In this document: piece after piece, positions 1 to 7,176 of the stretch | Position numbering within the stretch: the first letter of the stretch is position 1 | Layout: the number at the start of each line of letters is the position of its first letter | Assembly: GCA_949300145.1 (NCBI GenBank) | Contig: CASGDA010000007.1 | Location: 1 to 64,000 of the forward strand | Reading direction: 5' to 3' | DNA length: 64,000 nucleotides | DNA from: an uncultured Treponema sp. | GTDB taxonomy: Bacteria; Spirochaetota; Spirochaetia; Treponematales; Treponemataceae | The notes under the pieces: model-generated | Seen by the model: only the letters and a program-made list of their open reading frames with translations | Told to the model about the DNA's origin: nothing | Database searches by the model: none | Program-made: the position numbers and the translations under genes

Positions 1-108
1 AATGAGTTGATCAAAACAGCGGAAGAAAAAATGTATGACGACAAGAGAAAGTACTACGAAAACACCGTCCATGACCGCAGGCAGAGGAACCGTCCCGGTG
101 CGGGCTAA
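1..108 (+). CDS. C-terminal end of a GGDEF (diguanylate cyclase) protein, partial
   Basis: The window opens inside a reading frame that stops at TAA 106-108. The visible 35 residues include NELIKTAEEKMYDDKRKYY, which matches the last helix of GGDEF domains (usual form: L...AD.AMY.AK). Diguanylate cyclases make the second messenger cyclic di-GMP. The catalytic loop lies upstream of the window, so activity and any sensor domain cannot be judged. The tail after the helix is short and basic (RRQRNRP). The assignment rests on this one helix. Confidence 0.6.
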   Translation, partial: NELIKTAEEKMYDDKRKYYENTVHDRRQRNRPGAG

Positions 109-140
109 CGCCGGCCGCCGGTTTCTTTTGGCGGCTGGCG
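109..140 (+). terminator. GC-rich hairpin after the GGDEF gene
   Basis: An 11-bp stem, CGCCGGCCGCC (109-119) against GGCGGCTGGCG (130-140) with one G-T pair, closes a 10-base loop directly after the stop codon. No T-run follows at once; the nearest is at 191-201. It may be a transcription end or an mRNA-stabilising hairpin. Confidence 0.35.
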
Positions 141-277
141 CGTCTGTTTGCCCGCGGTGTGCGCGCTGCTGCTTGCCGGATACGGCGGATACTTTTTTTT
201 TGAGGCGGGACCGGACTTGTCATGCCTGTCCTGCCCAAAGTGAACTTGGACTTTTTTAGGAAAGCTTATAAGGTGGT

Positions 278-807
278 TTAAGAGTGCTGCTGTTGCAGCC
301 AATAAGCTTTTCTGTTTATATCTGCAGTATGAAGTTTTTCCTTTCGTTCTGCAAGCCTTGATTCTTTTCTGCCTTCAAAATAATCCGCTGGAGTCAGATA
401 AAGAAGTGCGCCGTGAAGACGCCCGTTGTTGTAAAAATCAATCCACTGTGCCATCTTTTCTTTTGCATCTTCATAACCGAAGTATGTGCCATCTTTTCTT
501 TTGCATCTTCATAACCGAAGTATGGAGTCTTACGGACATGTTCAGTTTTCAGAGTTGAATGAAATCTTTCTAATTTGCCGTTGCTTTGCGGATGACAGAT
601 TCTCGCTGACGTTTCGTAAAGTTCCAGCAGAGAAATCAAAGATTTAAAATCCTTCGAAATAAACTGCTTTCCGTTGTCGTGGATTATTCGTGCTTTTGCT
701 TCCGGATACTTTTCCTTTACTCTTGCAACCAGAAGCTCAATGTTTATACCCTCCATGTTTTCGCATAAGGTCCAGTCCAGAATCTTTCGGCTGTAACCGT
801 CCATAAC
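278..807 (-). pseudogene. Decayed IS3-family transposase (orfB, rve integrase core)
   Basis: The minus strand encodes the DDE integrase core: VMDGYSRKI with the first Asp, HDNGKQF with the second, and PQSNGKLERFHSTLK with the Glu. All three catalytic residues are therefore still there, but the gene is broken at both ends. The 5' part is absent upstream of about 807. A 38-bp tandem duplication at 448-523 shifts the frame after YFGYEDAKEKMA. Past the duplication the original frame can be read on (MAQWIDFYNNGRLHGALLYL, then TPADYFEGRKESRLAERKEK) to a stop at 278. The product should be inactive. Confidence 0.85.
448..523. repeat. Perfect 38-bp tandem duplication inside the transposase remnant
   Basis: Bases 448-485 are repeated exactly at 486-523. 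The unit begins GTGCCATCTTTTC and ends CCGAAGTAT. Thirty-eight is not a multiple of three, so the duplication frameshifts the transposase. The copies are identical, so the event is recent compared with the loss of the element's left end. Confidence 0.95.
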
Positions 808-1009
808 TTTGTTTGCATGACGTATGACGACATAACATGACAGGAGGTTGAGTGGCGACAAAAGCAGAGATTTTTTTCTATAAATAAGGAACAGAGGATG
901 AATCCCCGGAAAAAGGACAGAAACCGGTTTTCGCTTGTATCGTCCGCGGATGGTTGTTTTTACGAAAGATATCTGACAATATAAAAAAATGAAAAATTAC
1001 TTGGATTAA

Positions 1010-3613
1010 CTATCTTTCGACAGATTCAACCGTTACTGCACGATTATTTTTTCTTTCCTTTCCCCATCTCGAAGTCCGTCCCACAGGATTTATTATCAGT
1101 ATTTCTTCTTGAATTCCTCTTAAAATAAGTTCTTTTTTCACTTTTTCAGCTCTTTCTGTTGCTAACTGTTTATCATCTATTTCATTATCGAATTCTGCAA
1201 CATATCCGTTTATCATAAATTTCAGTTTCGGATTTTTCTTTATTTTCTCCTCAATTAAATCTGCAATTTCATCAAGCCATGCCGCCGCTTTCACAGGGTA
1301 GGCAAAATCCCTTCTGTCAGCACGGAATTCCGTGGATTTCTGTTCTTCCAAAACAATGGGTTCTGAAACAGATATAATTTCCGTTGGATAAGACACATTG
1401 CCGGCAGGTTCTTTTTTGTAAGTTAGAAAAAGTGTAGCAAAAAAACCGGTGAACAACAAAATAATCAGTGGTAAAATAAAAAACAGTTTTTTTGAGGATT
1501 TTTGTTTTCCTGTCAGCAAAAACAACAACCAATTAAATGATGCCCTTCTGTTAATAAAACTAAAAAAGGATTGCTTGGGAATTCGGTATATATCTATTTT
1601 TTTCAGCGATTTTACTTTATCTGTATTTATCTTGGCAAAGGTTTTTGCTCTTAATCGCCGCAAATTCTTATTGGAATTTTTATTGCAAATTTCTTCAAAT
1701 TCAATTTCTCCCAATTTTTTACGTAGCAAATCATCATATTTTTTTCCTGTCATAAAAATAACGGCATCAGGGTTACATATTTTAATTTCTCTTACAAGCA
1801 CATTGAAATTCTCATTTTCAAGGGCAACAAATTTAGATTCATGATTTGAAAATTTAAATATAGAATTCCATAGGAAGAAATCTGCTTCATTTTTTTCTGC
1901 TCCTTCTGCTTTATTTACCTCTCTAACAAGTTTTTCAGCAAAAGTTCCGAAATAATCACGTTTTGAAAATTTAAAAGTTTTATATTCTTCAAATAAGTTT
2001 AACAACCCTTTTTCTTGATTACGGTATTCTCTATATGTATGCTGTATTCTGTTTTGTGTTCCGACAAACATCAGCTTTTTCTTGGTTTTTTTATATTTTT
2101 CTTCATCAATATGGAGGAATAAAGGTCCTTTACTTTCCGTATAATTCAATATCTTAGTCAAACCTGCCGCCTGCTGTTTATAAAGGTCTATAAGTTTTAC
2201 ATTCACCCCTATTCCTGTATTTTCTTTAAAGCATTTCTTTACTCCCATTTTGAGATCTGCTACGACTGTAATAGAAAAAGAAAGAGTGCCTATAAAATTA
2301 ATTCTAAGCAAGAAAGTTCCAATGTCATTTTTCGACTTGAGCCATGCATCCACAGCGTCAACTGTAAGAAAAACACCTTTTGAAATTGTCAACATTCTTG
2401 TGATTGTTCTGTTCCGAATGGGTAAAAGTTCTTTCCAGTTAATTTCAGAAAACGACTGCACGTCTTTCATTTGCTGTATGAACCGGCGAATAAAATAGAA
2501 GGCACGGACAAGGGTTTCATTTATGATACATGGTATTGCCTGTCTTCTTAATTCATTCGTAACAGCTTTTTCTGTTCTAAGATCTAGCTTACTGGATGCA
2601 CCTTTAAATAATTCGTTGAAATATCCGAGATCGATTTGACCTTTATTTGAACCTATTCCGTTTTGAAACGCTTTCCGTAAATTTTCATTAAAGCTGGTAT
2701 CTCTGAGACACGGAAGAGCCGCAATTTCTTTTAAAGTTGAAATAAAGAAACCCGGAATGCCAGAACCGCCAGCTACACTTCCGGAACTCCCTGCCATATC
2801 ACTTAAAAGATGACCTTGCTGATTTTTTATTGTTTTTGCCACAGTGAAAAACCAGTTTATAATTCCTGCAAAAAATTTAAAAGGCGTACCACTACCAACG
2901 AAATTTCCATACTCATTTACAGTTATTGGAATATTATGCAATTCACCGTTTTTATCTGAATATATGGTTTCACCTGAAAACTGGACTACAATGCTGGCTA
3001 TAAGTCCTATTAAAGTCGGATGATGGCAAAAATCATCCAGATGATGTGTGTTTGCAGTGATTATTTCTTTCCCGTACTCGTCTTTTATTTTATGAAAATC
3101 ATTGTCTCCCGGAAGATGAAATTTTCTTTCCAAAAAATCGATTGCAGAAGCTAATTTATCACTGCTTCTGCATTTTGATTCATCAAAACCTAGTTTTTTG
3201 GCAAAATCCATTATTTTTTGATTTATACTTTTATTGGCTTGTGCTTTTGCGTCTGCAAAATCCCATTCTCTGACAAAATATATATCTATTATGCCCGCCA
3301 GTAAACCTGTCATAATACAAGCAATATAATCATTTTTGTCAGCATGATTTGTTAAATCCTCTGTTCCATAGATTATTTCCTTAACTTTTTCTATATCTTT
3401 ATAAACAGTTGTTTTAATTAATTCATTATCATACTCTTCCGCAACAAACTGTATTTTCTGGTCTTTGTCTTCTAATTCGATCTCTTTGCTTTCGCAATAA
3501 AACAGGGGGTTTTCTTCGTCTGTTCTTTTTTCGATATTAATATCAATACTATCATAATCACTTTTTTCTTCATCAGATATTCCGCTGGATATACAGTCAG
3601 ATGTTTCTTTCAT
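1010..3613 (-). CDS. Large AT-rich protein of unknown function with buried membrane segment and OmpA-like C-terminus
   Basis: 867 residues; start supported by AGGGGA upstream. Residues 1-60 are very acidic. Residues about 95-460 resemble a conserved uncharacterised core I recall from gut anaerobes, with HHLDDFCHHPTLIGL, an INWFF stretch, SDMAGSSGS, GIPGFF, RRQAIPCIINE and LLPIRNRTITRML. Residues about 520-650 weakly recall the uracil-DNA-glycosylase-like fold (FLWNSIFKF, NPDAVIFMTGKKYD). A single strong membrane segment lies at about 708-730. The last 90 residues look like an OmpA/MotB-type domain (ATERAEKVKKEL, GRTSRW, NNRAVTVE). There is no signal peptide, so topology is unclear. The gene is far richer in A+T than its neighbours: bases 1441-1500 contain 16 G+C in 60, which suggests transfer. 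It diverges from an XRE repressor with a strong operator between them. I do not know its function. Confidence 0.8.
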   Translation of the reverse strand: MKETSDCISSGISDEEKSDYDSIDINIEKRTDEENPLFYCESKEIELEDKDQKIQFVAEEYDNELIKTTVYKDIEKVKEIIYGTEDLTNHADKNDYIACIMTGLLAGIIDIYFVREWDFADAKAQANKSINQKIMDFAKKLGFDESKCRSSDKLASAIDFLERKFHLPGDNDFHKIKDEYGKEIITANTHHLDDFCHHPTLIGLIASIVVQFSGETIYSDKNGELHNIPITVNEYGNFVGSGTPFKFFAGIINWFFTVAKTIKNQQGHLLSDMAGSSGSVAGGSGIPGFFISTLKEIAALPCLRDTSFNENLRKAFQNGIGSNKGQIDLGYFNELFKGASSKLDLRTEKAVTNELRRQAIPCIINETLVRAFYFIRRFIQQMKDVQSFSEINWKELLPIRNRTITRMLTISKGVFLTVDAVDAWLKSKNDIGTFLLRINFIGTLSFSITVVADLKMGVKKCFKENTGIGVNVKLIDLYKQQAAGLTKILNYTESKGPLFLHIDEEKYKKTKKKLMFVGTQNRIQHTYREYRNQEKGLLNLFEEYKTFKFSKRDYFGTFAEKLVREVNKAEGAEKNEADFFLWNSIFKFSNHESKFVALENENFNVLVREIKICNPDAVIFMTGKKYDDLLRKKLGEIEFEEICNKNSNKNLRRLRAKTFAKINTDKVKSLKKIDIYRIPKQSFFSFINRRASFNWLLFLLTGKQKSSKKLFFILPLIILLFTGFFATLFLTYKKEPAGNVSYPTEIISVSEPIVLEEQKSTEFRADRRDFAYPVKAAAWLDEIADLIEEKIKKNPKLKFMINGYVAEFDNEIDDKQLATERAEKVKKELILRGIQEEILIINPVGRTSRWGKERKNNRAVTVESVER

Positions 3614-3663
3614 AACATAATTCCCCTTTCCGAAAATCCCGTATTTCTATGCTCAGCCAAAAT

Positions 3664-3741
3664 CTTAACGTAAATATACTCACAACAAAGTATATAAGTA
3701 TATTTACGTTAAGTCAATTCCAAATCAGTAAATTAACGTAC
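3664..3741. promoter_or_regulatory. Operator with three TTAACGTA half-sites between the XRE gene and the 867-residue gene
   Basis: A perfect 17-bp inverted repeat, CTTAACGTAAATATACT (3664-3680) and its complement (3697-3713), is separated by 16 bases. A third copy of the core (ATTAACGTAC) is at 3732-3741, eleven bases before the XRE start codon. This layout is typical of a repressor that controls itself and a divergent gene. Binding is inferred. Confidence 0.8.
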
Positions 3742-3751
3742 AATTCCGCCT

Positions 3752-4102
3752 ATGGGATTCAAAGAAAACCTGAGGGATGAGATTTCTTACCAGGGTCTGA
3801 TGATAAAGGAGCTGGCGGCAAAGGCTGGTTTGAACGCCGGTTCCATAAGCAATTATCTGAAGGAAAACAGTTCCATTCCGTCCGCCGATATCGCCGTGAA
3901 AATTGCCGGCGCCTTGAATGTCTCGGTGGAATACCTTGTGACAGGGAAAAGACCCATAACCAAAAGTGAAAAAATATATTCCCCGGAAATCCGCCGGCTG
4001 GCGGACAAGCTTGAGGCCATGTCGGAACGTGACAGGAAAATCGCCGGCGCGGTAATCAACGCAATCTGCGAAAACCCGCGGCCTGAACCCCGGGAGAAAT
4101 AA
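3752..4102 (+). CDS. XRE-family (Cro/CI-type) transcriptional repressor
   Basis: 116 residues. A helix-turn-helix fills residues 10-66 (KELAAKAGLNAGSISNYLKE, then ADIAVKIAGALNVSVEYLV), followed by a short helical tail that probably dimerises. No peptidase or ligand domain is attached, so it is a simple Cro/CI-like repressor. It probably binds the TTAACGTA half-sites just upstream and controls itself and the divergent 867-residue gene. G+C is closer to the chromosome average than to the divergent gene. The next gene faces it tail to tail 21 bases on. Confidence 0.85.
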   Translation: MGFKENLRDEISYQGLMIKELAAKAGLNAGSISNYLKENSSIPSADIAVKIAGALNVSVEYLVTGKRPITKSEKIYSPEIRRLADKLEAMSERDRKIAGAVINAICENPRPEPREK

Positions 4103-4123
4103 CCCCGCCGGTTTCCGCCGCCG

Positions 4124-4849
4124 CTATTCGTCCAGAACAGCCGTGGCAAAACCGCAGAAAGCCTCCACCCTCGAAATAAAGGCGTCCTCCACTCTCCGGG
4201 TGAGAATCGGTATTTTGGGAGCCTTCGCCGCGCCGATTCCGTAGATAATCCAGTAATCTTCATGCTGAAAAACGGAAATCATGGAACGGAGACGGTCTTT
4301 TTTTACACGGATAAAGGTCATGCACGTCATGGGATTCAGATTCTTCGACTTATAAAGAAGGAAGTTTTCATGGTCGGTTTTTATGGAAATCTCCACGGTG
4401 CAAAGCTCAAACGGAGGCATAACCATATCAGCGGTGAAATGGTGTTTGTCCCGGTTGATAAAATCGGAACGGATTTTTGAATAAGAATAGAGAGGCGTTG
4501 TCGTGCCGTGACGTTTTGAATGATAGGGTATTTCCGTATAGGATTCCACGTCGGACAACACCCTGTAAACCTTCCCGACAATACCGTCGTCCGGTTTTAT
4601 CCTGCGGATTTGAAGCACCTCGACAAAATACTTCGGATCCAGTTCCGCAAGCTCACCGAGGCATCCGTTTATTTCCGGATTATCAGAATCAAGGATTGTC
4701 TGCTCATAGGAATCAAGGCTGCGTATAAGCGTATGCCCGTTCAAAACCGCCTCCAGATCTTCCTCCGGAAGATTGGAATTGAACGGAAACGCGGAAATTC
4801 CCGGGCAGAGGAAGAGGAAAAGCGGCAGAAACAAAACGCACGTCTTCAT
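4124..4849 (-). CDS. Secreted protein of unknown function, DUF6675-like
   Basis: The start at 4849 is chosen because it gives a clean signal peptide, MKTCVLFLPLFLFLCPG ending near AFP; the longer upstream reading adds only an unlikely leader. The mature part is about 220 residues with alternating strands and no catalytic motif I recognise (EVLQIRRIKPDDGIVGKVYR, PFELCTVEISI, GIGAAKAPKIP). Length and pattern recall spirochaetal secreted proteins grouped as DUF6675, which I cannot confirm by search. It probably works in the periplasm or at the outer membrane. It converges with the XRE gene and diverges from hom. Confidence 0.65.
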   Translation of the reverse strand: MKTCVLFLPLFLFLCPGISAFPFNSNLPEEDLEAVLNGHTLIRSLDSYEQTILDSDNPEINGCLGELAELDPKYFVEVLQIRRIKPDDGIVGKVYRVLSDVESYTEIPYHSKRHGTTTPLYSYSKIRSDFINRDKHHFTADMVMPPFELCTVEISIKTDHENFLLYKSKNLNPMTCMTFIRVKKDRLRSMISVFQHEDYWIIYGIGAAKAPKIPILTRRVEDAFISRVEAFCGFATAVLDE

Positions 4850-4982
4850 GGTACAAAGCAACCCGACATCCGCAACAATAAAAAACTTTGCGGAAAAGTT
4901 CAAGGGCGGTAAACGCCCGCCGCGGAACACAGGCGGATGACATCAATCCCAAAATATGCTAAGATTTCCGGGGAGTAATATT

Positions 4983-6269
4983 ATGGATAAAATGACAGTC
5001 GGCGTAATCGGTTTCGGAACAGTAGGTGCCGGTGTAGTTAAAATTCTTCTCAATGACAGGGAAATGCTCGAAAAAAGGGCCGGAATTCCGGTTATCCTGA
5101 AAAGAATCGCGGATCTGGACACAACGACAGACCGGGGAGTCAAGGTTCCCGACGGGGTTCTCACAAACAATGCGGACGAAATCCTGTCCGACCCCGAAAT
5201 AAACACAGTGGTGGAAGTTATCGGAGGGGAAAATCCCGCGAAGAAATTCATAGAGGCGGCCCTCAGTTCCGGAAAGAATGTGGTCACCTCAAACAAAGAG
5301 GTGATTGCCAAGCACGGGCTGCATTTCACAACCCTGGCGGAAAAAAACGGCTGCTCCATACTTTACGAGGCGGCGGTCGGAGGGGGAATCCCCATACTGC
5401 ACGCCGTCCGCAATTCCCTTTCAGCGAACAAAATAGAAAAGGTATTCGGAATTGTAAACGGAACCACAAACTACATCCTGACAAAGATGACGGATTCAGG
5501 GGCGGATTTTGCCGCCACACTGAAGGAAGCCCAGGAGCTCGGATATGCCGAAGCGGATCCCAAGAATGACGTGGAAGGCTACGACGTGGCCTATAAGCTT
5601 GCCATTCTCGCCGGACTTGCATTCAGGTGCCACGTGGACTACAGGGATATTTACAGGGAAGGGATAACCAAAGTGACTCCGGATGATATCGCCGCGGCGA
5701 AGCATTTCAACTATTCCATAAAAATGACCGCCATAGGAATGCGCAGGGACGGAAAGCTGGAGCTGAGGGTTCATCCCGTAATGATACGGAATACCCATCC
5801 CCTCGCATCCGTGAACGACGCATTCAACGCCATTTACATACGCGGCGGAAGCGTCGGTGACGTGATGTTCTACGGTCAGGGAGCGGGCGAAATGCCCACA
5901 GCCTCCGCTGTTGTGGGCGACATAATGAATCTGGCATTCAGGAAGCAGGACGGCTTCTCTGAAGACAGCAGGTACGACCTCCGCCCGCTTCCCGTAATGC
6001 CCATCGACGAATGCGTCACAAGTTTCTTCATCCGTTACACCGTTACGGACGAACCCGGAGTCCTGGCGGCGGTTTCAACCGTATTCGCCAAAAACAAGGT
6101 GAGCATCCTGAGCATACAGCAGGTTGACGCCGCCGGCGGTCAGGCGAGCATCACCGCCATAACCCATCCCGTTGAAGAAAAGAACATGAAGGACGCCCTC
6201 GCGGAAATGGGCAAACTTGCCTGCGTAAAGGAAATCTGTTCCGTTATACGGGTAGGCCTCGGGGAATAA
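4983..6269 (+). CDS. hom: Homoserine dehydrogenase, stand-alone with ACT domain
   Basis: Reduces aspartate semialdehyde to homoserine with NAD(P)H, the branch step to threonine and methionine. The start at 4983 has GGGGAG seven bases upstream; the in-frame ATG at 4956 has none. In the 428 residues are the Rossmann motif GFGTVGAGV (about residue 9), the catalytic-Lys motif VTSNKE, NGTTNYIL, and the substrate motif GYAEADPKNDVEGYDVAYK with the expected Glu, Asp and Lys. An ACT domain (about 345-428, DEPGVLAAVSTVFAKNKVSI) suggests feedback control by an amino acid. All catalytic residues are intact, unlike the dehydrogenase half of the ThrA-like fusion 3.3 kb downstream. nudC follows after 18 bases. 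Confidence 0.95.
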   Translation: MDKMTVGVIGFGTVGAGVVKILLNDREMLEKRAGIPVILKRIADLDTTTDRGVKVPDGVLTNNADEILSDPEINTVVEVIGGENPAKKFIEAALSSGKNVVTSNKEVIAKHGLHFTTLAEKNGCSILYEAAVGGGIPILHAVRNSLSANKIEKVFGIVNGTTNYILTKMTDSGADFAATLKEAQELGYAEADPKNDVEGYDVAYKLAILAGLAFRCHVDYRDIYREGITKVTPDDIAAAKHFNYSIKMTAIGMRRDGKLELRVHPVMIRNTHPLASVNDAFNAIYIRGGSVGDVMFYGQGAGEMPTASAVVGDIMNLAFRKQDGFSEDSRYDLRPLPVMPIDECVTSFFIRYTVTDEPGVLAAVSTVFAKNKVSILSIQQVDAAGGQASITAITHPVEEKNMKDALAEMGKLACVKEICSVIRVGLGE

Positions 6270-6287
6270 GCAGGGGAATCCGGCGCC

Positions 6288-7163
6288 ATGATACACGAAA
6301 CAGCGCCCCACTCCTTTGACAATTCCTTCAGGAATTGCCGCGCCGGAAGGGAGGATTCCGCTTTATTCTTCTTCCGCGGGAATATTTTCCTTCCGGAAGA
6401 CCTGGCGCGGGGAACCTTCCCCAGACTGAAAGACTATCCCTGCTCCCTGACAGAAGAAGTGGGATGCGGCTGTTCCACGGAATATCTTTTTTCGATGGAC
6501 GGGAAGCCTTTCTTCCTTTTGAATGGAGGAAAGAATGCGGAGCGGACGGCGGAAAAACTGAAAGCCGCGTCCGACTGGAGGGAACATCCCCCGGCCTTTT
6601 TCAAGACATTCGAGCCGGGTTACCTGGCTTTCGCGGGAATCACAGCCCGGCACATATCAATATGGCGGGAAAACAGGATTTTCTGCGGAAGGTGCGGGAG
6701 TGAAAACATCCCGTCGGAAACGGAACGGGCCGCGGTCTGCCCTTCCTGCGGCCTCACGGTGTACCCGGAAATAATGCCCGCAGTGATTGTGGCGGTTTAT
6801 GACGGAGACAGGCTTCTCATGGTAAGAAGCGAAAAAGCTTCCTACAAACACTTTGCCCTGGTCGCGGGATACACGGAAATCGGGGAAACATTTGAACAGA
6901 CGGTCAGACGCGAAGTCATGGAAGAAACAGGATTGAGGATTAAGAACATAAGGTATTTCGGCAACCAGCCGTGGGGCTTTTCAAACAGCCAGATGGTGGG
7001 CTTTTTCGCGGAGCTGGACGGCTCCCCGGAAATAACCCTGCAGGAATCGGAGCTTACGGAAGCCCGCTGGTTCGACCGCAGGGACATCCCCCTTCCACCC
7101 TACAAGACAAGCATAGGAAACAGGATGATAAGCTTATTCAGGGAAAACGCCGTCCCGGAATGA
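6288..7163 (+). CDS. nudC: NAD(H) pyrophosphatase, NudC type (also possible RNA de-NADding)
   Basis: Nudix hydrolase splitting NADH to NMNH and AMP; NudC enzymes also remove NAD caps from RNA. 291 residues. The zinc ribbon is FCGRCG...VCPSCG (about 130-153), the Nudix box is GYTEIGETFEQTVRREVMEE (about 193-212), and the NudC-specific motif appears as NQPWGFSNS where SQPWPFPxS is usual. The N-terminal third is the divergent NUDIX-like domain. It follows hom by 18 bases, probably co-transcribed, and converges with the aroF-pheA fusion 13 bases away. Replacement of the first Ser and of the second Pro in the QPW motif is a mild deviation. Confidence 0.9.
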   Translation: MIHETAPHSFDNSFRNCRAGREDSALFFFRGNIFLPEDLARGTFPRLKDYPCSLTEEVGCGCSTEYLFSMDGKPFFLLNGGKNAERTAEKLKAASDWREHPPAFFKTFEPGYLAFAGITARHISIWRENRIFCGRCGSENIPSETERAAVCPSCGLTVYPEIMPAVIVAVYDGDRLLMVRSEKASYKHFALVAGYTEIGETFEQTVRREVMEETGLRIKNIRYFGNQPWGFSNSQMVGFFAELDGSPEITLQESELTEARWFDRRDIPLPPYKTSIGNRMISLFRENAVPE

Positions 7164-7176
7164 ACGGCGTGTAACA

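Larger units (their letters stand above)
227..861 (-). mobile_element. Remnant of an IS3-family (IS150-like) insertion sequence
   Basis: A terminal inverted-repeat-like sequence begins TGTCCTGCCC at 227 and ends CTTGGAC at 251. This resembles the IS150 group ends, which begin TGTACTG and contain AAGTTGGAC. Next to it, on the minus strand, lies the end of an IS3-type transposase frame. The other end of the element, the orfA part and the start of orfB are missing: recognisable homology stops near 807. The remnant separates the GGDEF gene from the AT-rich accessory gene that follows. Confidence 0.7.

Noticed and set aside
35-259. Open frame across the first 250 bases
   Set aside because: It overlaps the GGDEF tail in another frame and then runs through a GC-rich hairpin and the IS end; its composition is not protein-like.
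862-1009. Stretch between the IS remnant and the 867-residue gene
   Set aside because: Read on both strands; no gene, hairpin or repeat worth listing was found.
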